Positions 1-8,330 of a DNA stretch of 64,000 nucleotides are shown here, piece by piece. Source of the DNA: CAYTPI01 sp964439625 (lineage in GTDB: Bacteria > Chloroflexota > Anaerolineae > Aggregatilineales > UBA3940); contig CAYTPI010000009.1 in NCBI GenBank assembly GCA_964439625.1, positions 110,445 to 174,444 on the forward strand. Direction: 5' to 3'. Numbering within the stretch: the stretch's first letter is position 1; each line of letters opens with the position of its first letter. The notes beneath the pieces are model-generated. The model ran no database searches and was not told the origin of the DNA. It saw only the letters and a program-made list of their open reading frames with translations. A program made the position numbers and the translations under genes.

Positions 1-2
1 TC

Positions 3-605
3 CGCGACCTGTTAGAATTGGTCGAACTAAGTCACCGTGCTGATGATATGGTTGACAGCCTTTCGCGTGGTATGAAACAGCGTTTATGCCTCGCACGGAC
101 GCTGGCCCATGATCCACAGGTGCTAATATTGGACGAACCTGCCAGTGGCTTAGACCCCCGTGCCCGCGTCGAAATCCGCGAACTGCTGGTTGAATTAGCC
201 AACATGGGCAAGACAATCTTCTTCTCGACACACATTCTCGCGGATGTGGCTGAAATCTGTACGCAAGTTGGCATCATCGAAGCGGGCGAATTGGTGATGC
301 AAGGCAGTGTTGAAGAGATGCAGCGTCAATTGGTGCCCCACCGTGAGATTATTATGACCATTCTCGGTGATCCCACGCCCGCGCGCGATATGCTTGTTAT
401 GGTGGAGAACGTTGAAAGCCTAGAAGATATGAAGCCAGAGAACGGACGCGCCCGGCTTCACGTCACGCTAAAAGGCGACGATCAAGAAGTCAGTAATCTG
501 CTGAAGCGCCTAGTTCAAGCGGATGTGCCTGTGCTGCACTTTACCGAGTCGACTCGTGATTTGGAGTCTGTGTTTATGCGTGCAACTAAGGGCATCGTTT
601 CCTAG
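3..605 (+). CDS. ABC transporter ATP-binding protein (5' truncated by window edge)
   Basis: This is the C-terminal part of an ABC ATPase that energises an ABC-2 type exporter. The reading frame is open to the left edge, so the Walker A half lies outside the window. Visible motifs are a signature motif of the form LSRGMKQRL, a Walker B with D-loop (VLILDEPASGLDP) and an H-loop histidine in STHIL. About 100 residues follow with no recognised motif, as is common in CcmA/NatA-like ATPases. The stop lies 23 bases before the permease start, so the two are almost certainly one transporter operon. The substrate cannot be told. Family assignment is secure; only the extent is limited. Confidence 0.93.
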   Translation, partial: RDLLELVELSHRADDMVDSLSRGMKQRLCLARTLAHDPQVLILDEPASGLDPRARVEIRELLVELANMGKTIFFSTHILADVAEICTQVGIIEAGELVMQGSVEEMQRQLVPHREIIMTILGDPTPARDMLVMVENVESLEDMKPENGRARLHVTLKGDDQEVSNLLKRLVQADVPVLHFTESTRDLESVFMRATKGIVS

Positions 606-628
606 TATTTAGAAAAAGGAACGCCATT

Positions 629-1564
629 GTGGTAACGGAAGACCCAACAGAACTCTATCATTCAAATAACGTGCTGCCGGGATTCGCACGTTCCAACCCG
701 GTTGCACTCAAAGAGTTACGTGGGCGTATGCGCGGTGCACGCGCTTTCGTTGTACTGACAGTTTACGTTGGCTTGATGAGTGTGTTTGCGGCCCTACTCT
801 ACCTGATTTACGGGTCATCGCAAGCTGCCACCTATCAATCGAATGGTAGTGCCGTCGGCAAACTTATCTTTGGGGGCGTCGTAGCGATTGAATTATTTCT
901 CGTGTGCTTTGTTTCGCCTGCTTTTACAGCCGGGGCCATCAGTGGAGAACGCGAACGCCAAACACTCAATTTGCTGCGCACGACGCTCCTCCCAGCGCGG
1001 CGCATTGTGCTTGGAAAACTCATCTCATCAATGGCCTATATCTTACTTTTGTTGATGGCTGCCGTCCCACTCCAAAGCCTAGCCTTTCTGATGGGGGGAA
1101 TCGTCATCGAAGAGGTCGTAGTTTCTGTTTGGATGCTGATGGTGACAGCGTTAGCGTTCAGTGCGTTAGGCATCTATTTTTCCGCTGCAACGCAAAAAAC
1201 CCTCAGTGCTAGTGTGTTAACGTATGCTGTTGCCCTTGCTGTGACGATTGCACTGCCGTTGATCTCATTGGTGTTCACGTCGATTCTCTCCGCAGCATCA
1301 CTCGGGGGCCAACCCGTCGCCGAGGTTGTCTTGAGTTACATGCAGGTGCTTGTTGCAGCAACGAACCCAATTGCATCAGCCATTTTGACAGAAGTGGCAC
1401 TGCTGCAACATAGTACGTTATTCATCTATACAGAGACAGCTTCCAACGGCATGAGCTTTCCTTTGATATCGCCGTGGTTGCTCTACAGCGGGTTGTTTCT
1501 GCTGGCGACTGCTATCTTAGTCCGTGGGGCCATTCGTAAATTGAAACAATACCAAGCATCCTGA
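629..1564 (+). CDS. ABC-2 type transporter permease
   Basis: Membrane partner of the ATPase just upstream. The 311-residue protein begins with a soluble stretch containing NPVALKELRGRMRG, the amphipathic entry seen before the first span in ABC-2 permeases. About six hydrophobic spans follow, with the conserved cytoplasmic segment AGAISGERERQTLNLL near residue 110, a hallmark of the family. The start is GTG with an AGGA ribosome site 8 bases upstream. It heads the visible part of an envelope gene block that runs through the MoxR and VWA genes. The cargo is unknown; a role with the downstream VWA proteins is inferred from context only. Confidence 0.92.
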   Translation: MVTEDPTELYHSNNVLPGFARSNPVALKELRGRMRGARAFVVLTVYVGLMSVFAALLYLIYGSSQAATYQSNGSAVGKLIFGGVVAIELFLVCFVSPAFTAGAISGERERQTLNLLRTTLLPARRIVLGKLISSMAYILLLLMAAVPLQSLAFLMGGIVIEEVVVSVWMLMVTALAFSALGIYFSAATQKTLSASVLTYAVALAVTIALPLISLVFTSILSAASLGGQPVAEVVLSYMQVLVAATNPIASAILTEVALLQHSTLFIYTETASNGMSFPLISPWLLYSGLFLLATAILVRGAIRKLKQYQAS

Positions 1565-1613
1565 CGGCAACTTACTACTCGACTGTTTACTGGTTTTTTA
1601 GGATACTGAACTC

Positions 1614-3290
1614 GTGGCTGTTCAAGAATTCAAGCCTGCGCAAACAAGCATACGCGAACTCAATAAAACGATTAACGGTTGGGATCGTTATCTCCGCCTG
1701 ATTACAAGCTGGAAGTGGCTTCCCCGTGCGCTCATTATTGGTTTAATAGCCTCAGTTGGGGTTGCGCTTGCCGCTCGCTTCTATCCGATCTTGTTGCCGG
1801 GGCAGGTTGTCCTCGTCTCAATCGGTTTTGTGATCATTAGTATCGCAATAACGCTGTTAATCGTTTGGCTGTGGCCGCGCTCGACGTTAGCAAAAGCGCG
1901 CCGCTTTGATCTCTTGTTTGACCTCAAAGAGCGCTTGTCTACTGCTATTGAGATCAATGTTGGGAAGCTCCCAGTTGAATCGCCGGTGATTGCCAACAAG
2001 CAGCTTGAAGAAACGCTTAAAACTGCTAGTGTCGTGCGTGGGCGTGACTATCTACGTTTTAAGACACGTTGGACGGAATGGTTTGGGTCTGTGCTGCTGG
2101 GTGGTGTACTCGCCGCTGCGATCCTGTACCCAAACCCTCAGGAACAGCTAATACAAGAACAAGTCGAAATCGAGCAAGCGATTGCTGAAGAACTTGAGCG
2201 TCTCGAAGTACTACGCGAGCAGATCGACCAGTCCGGCACATTGACGGCTGACGAACAAGAGCAGGCGCTTGAAGTCCTCGAAGACACAATCGAGACGCTT
2301 GAGCAAAACAACATCTCGCAGCAGGAGGCTGTCGCTGCCTTAGAAGCTGGCGAAGAACAACTACGTGATCTGAGCGAGGAGTTCGCAGAGGCTCGGCAAG
2401 AGGCGTTAGAGGAGGCTGGTGCCGCCCTTGACGGTTCCCCGGCGGAAGAAGCCGCTGAGGCCCTTGAAGAAGGCAGTCAGTTGGAGGCGGCTGAAGCACT
2501 CGACGATATCGATGTGGATGGCCTCACTGCTGAAGAGCAGCAAGAGCTAGCTGAATCGCTGGAGCAAGCTGCTGAGGAGTTAGCTGAATCGAACTCGGAA
2601 CTAGCTGAGTCGCTTGAAGAAGCCGCTGAGGCTCTGCGTGAAGGCAACGCTGAGGCCGCAGAAGAAGCCCTTGGTAAGGCTGCCGAGCAACTGCGCGGAG
2701 AGGCGGGTGGTAACGTGCAGGAGCTAGAGGACCTTGCCGATGAGCTTGGTCAAAGCGGTGAGCAAGTTGGTGAGGCGGGCCGTGAACAGCGTGGTCAGCA
2801 GCCAGGCGCTGGAACCCAGCCTGGTGACAGCACCCAACCCGGCGAAAGTGGCATCGAGCAGGTGCAGCCGCAGCAAGGGCAAGGCGCCAGTGATGAACTC
2901 AACCCCAATGGTCAACCACAAGGCTCTGGTGGTTCGGGGCGAGGGCCAGACACGGGCCCAGCCCAAGGTGGTACCGAAGGCGAGATGGATACTGATAATG
3001 GGGCAGGCGATGGTGGCCTACAAGACTTTGAAGGAATCTACCAGCCGCAGCGCATCGGTGGCGAAGGTGGGCCGGAAGTCGATGTACCAGGTGAGGCTGA
3101 CCCCGGCATACCGACTGGTGTCGAAGGCAACTTTGCTGATAACCCTGATGGGGATACGACGGTTCCCTACGACGAAGTTTTCTCGGATTATGAAGGAACT
3201 GCCAACGAAGCATTAGATACGGGGTATGTGCCGCTGGGTCTACGTGATCTTGTGCGGGGATACTTTGGTCGTCTTGATCCAGATCAATAG
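1614..3290 (+). CDS. Membrane protein with long Glu/Ala-rich coiled coil (DUF4175-like layout)
   Basis: Unrecognised 558-residue membrane protein. Spans are visible at about residues 35-56, 66-88 and 155-172. From about residue 181 to 385 the chain is extremely rich in Glu, Ala, Leu and Gln, with quasi-repeats such as AAEELAESNSELAESLEEAA, typical of a long charged coiled coil. A Gly/Gln/Pro-rich low-complexity tail follows, then a more ordered C-terminal segment ending YVPLGLRDLVRGYFGRLDPDQ. The layout resembles DUF4175-type proteins found beside MoxR/VWA genes, but I see no decisive motif. GTG start 49 bases after the permease. The Glu/Gln-rich repeats may create misleading database matches. 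It may be a structural link between the ABC exporter and the VWA proteins; that is inference. Confidence 0.8.
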   Translation: MAVQEFKPAQTSIRELNKTINGWDRYLRLITSWKWLPRALIIGLIASVGVALAARFYPILLPGQVVLVSIGFVIISIAITLLIVWLWPRSTLAKARRFDLLFDLKERLSTAIEINVGKLPVESPVIANKQLEETLKTASVVRGRDYLRFKTRWTEWFGSVLLGGVLAAAILYPNPQEQLIQEQVEIEQAIAEELERLEVLREQIDQSGTLTADEQEQALEVLEDTIETLEQNNISQQEAVAALEAGEEQLRDLSEEFAEARQEALEEAGAALDGSPAEEAAEALEEGSQLEAAEALDDIDVDGLTAEEQQELAESLEQAAEELAESNSELAESLEEAAEALREGNAEAAEEALGKAAEQLRGEAGGNVQELEDLADELGQSGEQVGEAGREQRGQQPGAGTQPGDSTQPGESGIEQVQPQQGQGASDELNPNGQPQGSGGSGRGPDTGPAQGGTEGEMDTDNGAGDGGLQDFEGIYQPQRIGGEGGPEVDVPGEADPGIPTGVEGNFADNPDGDTTVPYDEVFSDYEGTANEALDTGYVPLGLRDLVRGYFGRLDPDQ

Positions 3291-3363
3291 ACACTTTTTA
3301 AGGAAACCATTCCGCACAATACAATACCGCCACTTTGACATCCTGTAGACAGCGGAGAATCGA

Positions 3364-4065
3364 TTGTACAAACGATACTATTTAACTTGGTTGATTATTA
3401 TGGCTGTCTCATTGGCAGCTTGTGGGCCTGAAGAACCAGCACCAACTGAGCCACCTAACGGTGAAGTCACTGAAGTGGCGGAACAACCCGTTGAACCAAC
3501 CACCGAGGCCGAACTACCGTCTGAGCCAACGCTAGAGAACCAACTAGAGGAGGAGGACGGGTTGCCGACACCGACGAACTTTATACGTCAATTAGTAGAG
3601 GCTGGTGGTGTAGCCGACCCCGAACGAGTAAGTGCAACACTGCTGCAATTGCAAAGTGTACCTGCTGGTAATGGTGAGTCTTTCTTATTCTCGTTTGAAG
3701 ACTCTAACGGACAGTTGACGGTGCGCTGCACGATGCACACCGTGCTGGTGCCAGCCGAAGCTACCTATGAGATTACAACGGCCCCATTTGTGCGTTGTGT
3801 GCCTCAGACGTTTGCTGACCCAATTTCGATGTTCTCATCCTTTAGCATTGATGAGATCGGTGCTGCCACCGATGTCGTCTTTGGACAAATTTATAGTCCG
3901 GATGTCGTCGCAATCCGTGTGTTCTTCGATGGGGGTGATACTGTCGCTGTGATTGGCGGCGGTGGTTATCAAGCTAATATTCCTTCGGGTGCGTCCAACA
4001 TTACTGTGACTGCTTATGATGCTGCCGGTGGTACGCTCTTTAATGGAACACCTCAACTAAATTAA
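3364..4065 (+). CDS. Hypothetical lipoprotein
   Basis: 233-residue exported lipoprotein of unknown function. It starts at TTG with a GGAG site 8 bases upstream. A short signal sequence ends in a lipobox SLAAC (Cys20), so the mature protein should be lipid-anchored on the outer face of the membrane. A Glu/Pro/Thr-rich linker (about 21-60) leads to a beta-rich domain of about 170 residues with no motif I recognise. It lies between the coiled-coil membrane protein and moxR, all on the same strand, so it is likely an extracytoplasmic part of the same machinery. Confidence 0.8.
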   Translation: MYKRYYLTWLIIMAVSLAACGPEEPAPTEPPNGEVTEVAEQPVEPTTEAELPSEPTLENQLEEEDGLPTPTNFIRQLVEAGGVADPERVSATLLQLQSVPAGNGESFLFSFEDSNGQLTVRCTMHTVLVPAEATYEITTAPFVRCVPQTFADPISMFSSFSIDEIGAATDVVFGQIYSPDVVAIRVFFDGGDTVAVIGGGGYQANIPSGASNITVTAYDAAGGTLFNGTPQLN

Positions 4066-4105
4066 GCCTATTTCTTGTAGCAGTAGTCGATTAGGGAGAC
4101 ATTAA

Positions 4106-5110
4106 ATGACAGATGGTACGTATAACGTGACGGAAATGTCGCCAGCAGAATTCCGGGAAGCAGCAGACAATATCCGTCAGCAAATTGCCCAAGTGATTGT
4201 CGGTCAACGAGAGGTTGTTGACCTTGTTTTAATGTGTGTCATCAGCGGCGGGCATGCCTTATTAGAGGGTGTGCCAGGCCTCGGTAAAACGATGCTTATT
4301 CGCACGCTCTCAGAAGTGCTTGAATTGGACTTTGCTCGGATACAGTTCACACCCGATCTGATGCCGGCTGATATCACAGGTACAGATATCCTTGAAGATG
4401 ATGAAGCCGGGCGCAAAGTACGTCAGTTCCAGCCGGGGCCAATTTTCGCCAATCTCGTACTTGCGGATGAGATCAACCGGGCGACACCTAAAACACAGTC
4501 GGCTCTGCTGGAGGCCATGCAAGAAAAATCAGTGACGGTAGCCAACCAAACTTACCACCTAGAGCGACCATTCTTTGTATTAGCGACCCAAAACCCGCTG
4601 GAGATGGAAGGCACCTACCCACTGCCAGAGGCACAACTTGATCGTTTTATGTTCAAGATTGACGTCACGTTTCCCTCCGCCAATGAATTAGTCGAGATTC
4701 TCGCTCGCACAACTGGCGCTGAAACAGCCGCCGCTGGCATTGCTGCGGACGGTATCACGATTGTTCGCATGGGTGAATTAGCGCGTCGCGTGCCGATCGC
4801 CAGCCATGTCAGTGAGTATGTTGCCCGTTTAATTGTCGCCACTCATCCTGAACATCCAACTGCCTCAGATATGGTAAAGCGTTACTTGCGCTTTGGCTCC
4901 AGTCCGCGTGGGGCACAAGCGCTGATCGTGGGGTCTAAGGTTAATGCCTTACTTGATGGCCGTCATAATGTCGCCTTCGAGGATATTCATAAGATTGCTT
5001 CGGCTGCGCTGCGGCATCGCTTGCTGCTGAACTTCGAAGCGCAAGCTGAAGGTATCACAACTGATGACGTCATTGCTGAGTTGCTTGAAACAGTCGCAGT
5101 GAAGGTTTAG
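4106..5110 (+). CDS. MoxR-family AAA+ ATPase
   Basis: AAA+ chaperone-like ATPase of the MoxR family, which in other bacteria works with VWA-domain proteins on maturation of envelope or metal-containing complexes. In 334 residues I see Walker A GVPGLGKT at 55-62, Walker B LVLADEINRA with D121/E122, the insert FTPDLMPADITGTDI typical of MoxR, a sensor 1 region ATQNPLEMEGTYPLPEAQLDRF, and the C-terminal lid with SPRGAQAL. ATG start with an AGGGAG site 9 bases upstream. It sits directly ahead of a DUF58 and two VWA genes, the classic MoxR neighbourhood. Confidence 0.96.
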   Translation: MTDGTYNVTEMSPAEFREAADNIRQQIAQVIVGQREVVDLVLMCVISGGHALLEGVPGLGKTMLIRTLSEVLELDFARIQFTPDLMPADITGTDILEDDEAGRKVRQFQPGPIFANLVLADEINRATPKTQSALLEAMQEKSVTVANQTYHLERPFFVLATQNPLEMEGTYPLPEAQLDRFMFKIDVTFPSANELVEILARTTGAETAAAGIAADGITIVRMGELARRVPIASHVSEYVARLIVATHPEHPTASDMVKRYLRFGSSPRGAQALIVGSKVNALLDGRHNVAFEDIHKIASAALRHRLLLNFEAQAEGITTDDVIAELLETVAVKV

Positions 5111-5209
5111 TCAGATAGCATCTTTGACTGTTTTGTTGGGGTGTGGTGTATTACTGCTGCTTGGCTTAACCGTCTTGGTTGTAGTCATAGTGCTTTCGGA
5201 GGAGAAGGC

Positions 5210-5341
5210 ATGAGTATTGGTATTGGTCTAGGTGAAGTGCTGATTATTGGCGGTAACCTATTGTGCTTGGTTGTTGTCGTGTTGATGGTTGTGGTGGTAC
5301 TGAAAGGTCGCCCTGACCAAACCGACGACGAGAATTCATAA
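5210..5341 (+). CDS. Small single-span membrane protein (43 aa)
   Basis: A 43-residue protein between moxR and the DUF58 gene. I chose the ATG at 5210 over upstream alternatives because a strong ribosome site (GGAGGAG) sits just before it. The chain is Gly/Ile-rich, then one very hydrophobic Val/Leu span (about residues 10-33), then a short charged tail ending DQTDDENS. No family is recognised. Its position inside the operon, 16 bases before the next start, and its good ribosome site suggest a translated accessory subunit of the MoxR/VWA complex. Unproven. Confidence 0.65.
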   Translation: MSIGIGLGEVLIIGGNLLCLVVVVLMVVVVLKGRPDQTDDENS

Positions 5342-5357
5342 AGGTAGAGAAAGCTAA

Positions 5358-6287
5358 ATGTCTGATACAAGCCGCCTGTTTGATGAAAAAACGCTGCGGA
5401 AGCTCGAACAACTGACGCTGATTGCCAACCGCGTGCGAGCAGGCGTGATGAAAGGGGATCGCCGTAGTACCAAGCGCGGTACCAGCATCGAATTTGCAGA
5501 CTATCGGGATTACACTCGGGGCGATGATCTCCGTCGCCTGGATTGGAACGTCTACGCTCGCTTGGATAAGCCGTTCATCAAACTGCTTGAGGAAGAAGAA
5601 GACTTAACAGTTCATGTCCTGTTGGATGCATCTCAGTCAATGAATTGGCCCGTCGAAGAGGGTCTCTTCCGAGATAAAGAAATTGACCCTAACGAGCATA
5701 AGTTCAGCTATAGCAAGCGGCTGGCGGCGGCCTTAGCTCATATTGCACTGAGCAGTGGTGATCGGGTCAACATTGGTCTGCTTCAAGGTGATGCCGTTGC
5801 CGATAAGTGGGGACCATACCGCACCCTAAACCGTGCCCTCTCGATGCTCAGTTGGGTTGAGCAGCTAGAAACGTCCGCCACCACAGATCTCAACCTCGCC
5901 CTGCGCGACTATGCCCTGCGAGGAGGGCGTCCGGGTTTGGCCTTGTTGATCACAGATATGTTTTCGCCCAACGGCTATGAGGATGGCCTCAACGCGCTAC
6001 AAGGCCGTGGCTATGAGGTTGCGCTGCTGCATATCCTTTCACCAGATGAAGTCACGCCCCAGTACGCTGGTGACTTGCGTCTCGTTGACAGCGAAACGGG
6101 TGTTGGGCAGGATGTGACAATTGATGAGGCGATGCGCTCGTTGTACAGCCGTCGTCTAAAAGAATGGCGCGAAGGGATTGCGAGGTATTGCTTGGGCCGC
6201 GATGTTCATTATGTGACGGTAGAAACGGGCACCCCTTGGGAGAACGTTATCTTATATGCGCTGCGGCGCGCTGGGGTGGTTCGCTAA
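5358..6287 (+). CDS. DUF58 domain-containing protein
   Basis: 309-residue soluble protein of the DUF58 family, whose members pair with MoxR ATPases. The family core is visible at 43-82: FADYRDYTRGDDLRRLDW, then a run of acidic residues after FIKLLEEE. A VWA-like metal site follows, D90-x-S92-x-S94 (DASQS). The C-terminal half has LALLITDMFSPNGYEDGL, like the second conserved strand of VWA folds. It is expected to be cytoplasmic or membrane-peripheral. Gene order moxR, small membrane peptide, DUF58, BatA-like VWA is tight (17 bases then 41 bases between genes). Confidence 0.95.
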   Translation: MSDTSRLFDEKTLRKLEQLTLIANRVRAGVMKGDRRSTKRGTSIEFADYRDYTRGDDLRRLDWNVYARLDKPFIKLLEEEEDLTVHVLLDASQSMNWPVEEGLFRDKEIDPNEHKFSYSKRLAAALAHIALSSGDRVNIGLLQGDAVADKWGPYRTLNRALSMLSWVEQLETSATTDLNLALRDYALRGGRPGLALLITDMFSPNGYEDGLNALQGRGYEVALLHILSPDEVTPQYAGDLRLVDSETGVGQDVTIDEAMRSLYSRRLKEWREGIARYCLGRDVHYVTVETGTPWENVILYALRRAGVVR

Positions 6288-6328
6288 GTGATTTGTCTGC
6301 TGATATTGGAAAGTGACCGTATGCTCTA

Positions 6329-8251
6329 ATGGGCTTCATTACACCTGCGATGTTGGGGTTAGCTGCAATTGCTGGCCCAATTATTTTGCTCTATATGCTG
6401 CGGCTTCGGCGTCAAGAAGTCAAAATCTCTTCGACGATGCTCTGGCAGCGCCTTATGCAAGACCGCGAAGCCAACACCCCTTGGCAGAAACTACGCCGTA
6501 ACCTGCTGCTGATCTTACAGTTGCTCATCTTGGCAGCGTTGGTGTTTGCCTTGGCACGTCCATTCTTGCCTGTGCCGTCTGTGGCAGCGGGCAGCGTCGC
6601 CTTACTGATCGATGCTTCTGCCAGTATGAACGCCACTGATATGCCTGCTGGGGCCAGCCGCTTCGAAGCCGCCCAGGAAGATGCGCTTGCACTCGTCGGT
6701 GACCTTGCCAACGATGAAGTCATGACGGTGATCAGCGTGGGGAGTACACCGCAAGTGCTCTCCCCGCCAACCAGTGATCGCACTGCCCTACGAGAGGCCA
6801 TCAATCGAGCAGAACCAACAACAGCCCTCGCCGATTGGGACGCTGCGCTGGCCTTAGCGGGTGCTTCTATTGCCGGGCGTGAGGACGCAACCATCGTCAT
6901 TATCTCCGATGGCGGCCTACAATCCGACTTGCCCGCTCTGTCTGCCGAAACGCGTTTTCTAAGCATCGGACGCGAAACTGCAAACATGGCAATTACCGCA
7001 TTAGCGACGCGTCAACTCGATGATGATATTCAATTATTTGCTGGGGTCACCAATTACGGCCCGGAAACCGCCGATGTCATTCTTAGTATTGAGGTCGATG
7101 GTGATATCTTAACGGCTGACAGAGTCACAGTGCCATCTACTGAAACCCTAACCATGACCTTTGGTGATATTCCTGAGGGGGCGAATATCATCCGAGCAGA
7201 GTTAACGCCACCAGTCTCTGGTGGCGTCGATGATTATCTGGCTCTGGATGATCAAGCATTCTCTGTGATTCAGCCTGTTGCTGGTGGGCGTGTGCTGCTC
7301 GTTACTGAGGGCAATATTTTCCTGCGCCAATTGCTGACTGCCTTTCCGCAGATTGAGGCTTTCCAGACCAGCCCGGACGATATCCCCGTTGGTGAACAGT
7401 TCGATCTCATTATTCTAGACCGCAACATCCCGCAAGAACTGCCGCCTGGTAACCTGATGTTTATTGAACCAACTCGCAGTACCTCGCTTTTTCTTGTTGA
7501 TGGTACTTTTGAGGATACGCGCTTTTTGCGCCAGCAAGAGACACCGATCTTGTCCTTTGTCGATTTTGAGCAAGTTGCCATCCGTGAAGCCGTCGATGTG
7601 ACAACACCAGGGTGGGGCCAGCCAATTGTAGAGGCAGAAGGTGGCCCCTTGCTGCTCGCTGGTGATGTCGGCAGTCGTAGAGTCTCCGTGATTACTTTTG
7701 ACCTACTTGCTTCTGACCTGCCATTGCGGATCGATTTCCCTATCCTGATGGCGAACTTGTTGCAATGGTATTCGCCTGCAACCGCCGTTGATGCGCCTGA
7801 TGGTCTGCGCCCTGGTGAACCTGTTGCCATCCGCCCACAAGCGGCAACCACTGAGTTCCGCGTGACCGACCCCGCAGGCTCTACTCGGCGCTTCGATGCC
7901 ACCGATGAAGTGTTAACCTATGCTGCGACTGATGTACTCGGCGTTTACCAAGTCGAACTCATCAGTGAAGAAGCCCGTGAGACAGGTGGTTTGTTTGCGG
8001 TCAATTTGTTCTCCGAGCAAGAGAGCCAGATCGCGCCGCAGGATGTGATTATCGTCGGCGATGCCGAAGTCAGCAGTGCAAACACCAATCAAGATACCCT
8101 CGGTCAAAGAGAACTCTGGCCTTATTTGGCTGGATTGGCGCTGCTCATTCTTGTCGTGGAGTGGTGGGTGTACCATCGAGGCACTGGGCTGCCGCGTCTG
8201 CTGCGTCGTAGTGATGATGCATCCGGCCCGAGTGTATTAACTAATCGATAA
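6329..8251 (+). CDS. BatA/VWA domain membrane protein
   Basis: 640-residue membrane protein of the BatA type. An N-terminal span and the segment LLYMLRLRRQEVKISST match the BatA N-terminal domain, and a second span lies at about 58-78. A VWA domain follows with MIDAS D95-x-S97-x-S99 and IIISDGG-type strand. A long beta-rich extracytoplasmic region leads to a final span near the C terminus (LWPYLAGLALLILVVEWWV). The VWA domain is therefore probably on the outside, held by flanking spans, positioned to meet ligands or cell-wall proteins. No strong ribosome site precedes the ATG, so translation may be coupled to the DUF58 gene. Confidence 0.92.
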   Translation: MGFITPAMLGLAAIAGPIILLYMLRLRRQEVKISSTMLWQRLMQDREANTPWQKLRRNLLLILQLLILAALVFALARPFLPVPSVAAGSVALLIDASASMNATDMPAGASRFEAAQEDALALVGDLANDEVMTVISVGSTPQVLSPPTSDRTALREAINRAEPTTALADWDAALALAGASIAGREDATIVIISDGGLQSDLPALSAETRFLSIGRETANMAITALATRQLDDDIQLFAGVTNYGPETADVILSIEVDGDILTADRVTVPSTETLTMTFGDIPEGANIIRAELTPPVSGGVDDYLALDDQAFSVIQPVAGGRVLLVTEGNIFLRQLLTAFPQIEAFQTSPDDIPVGEQFDLIILDRNIPQELPPGNLMFIEPTRSTSLFLVDGTFEDTRFLRQQETPILSFVDFEQVAIREAVDVTTPGWGQPIVEAEGGPLLLAGDVGSRRVSVITFDLLASDLPLRIDFPILMANLLQWYSPATAVDAPDGLRPGEPVAIRPQAATTEFRVTDPAGSTRRFDATDEVLTYAATDVLGVYQVELISEEARETGGLFAVNLFSEQESQIAPQDVIIVGDAEVSSANTNQDTLGQRELWPYLAGLALLILVVEWWVYHRGTGLPRLLRRSDDASGPSVLTNR

Positions 8252-8330
8252 TGGTTATTGTGCTAAAGTTAACGTCTCGTCGTTGTAGCCAAAAGTTGAT
8301 CTGTACATGTATCTGGAAAACAAAACCTGA

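Noticed and set aside
2059..2499. 146-codon minus frame opposite the coiled-coil gene
   Set aside because: Gln/Pro/Arg-rich shadow of the Glu/Ala repeats, no domain and no ribosome site.
6412..7902. Long minus-strand open frames (about 190-210 codons)
   Set aside because: Antisense shadows of the BatA-like VWA gene; composition is Ser/Arg-rich without motifs, unlike the plus-strand domains.
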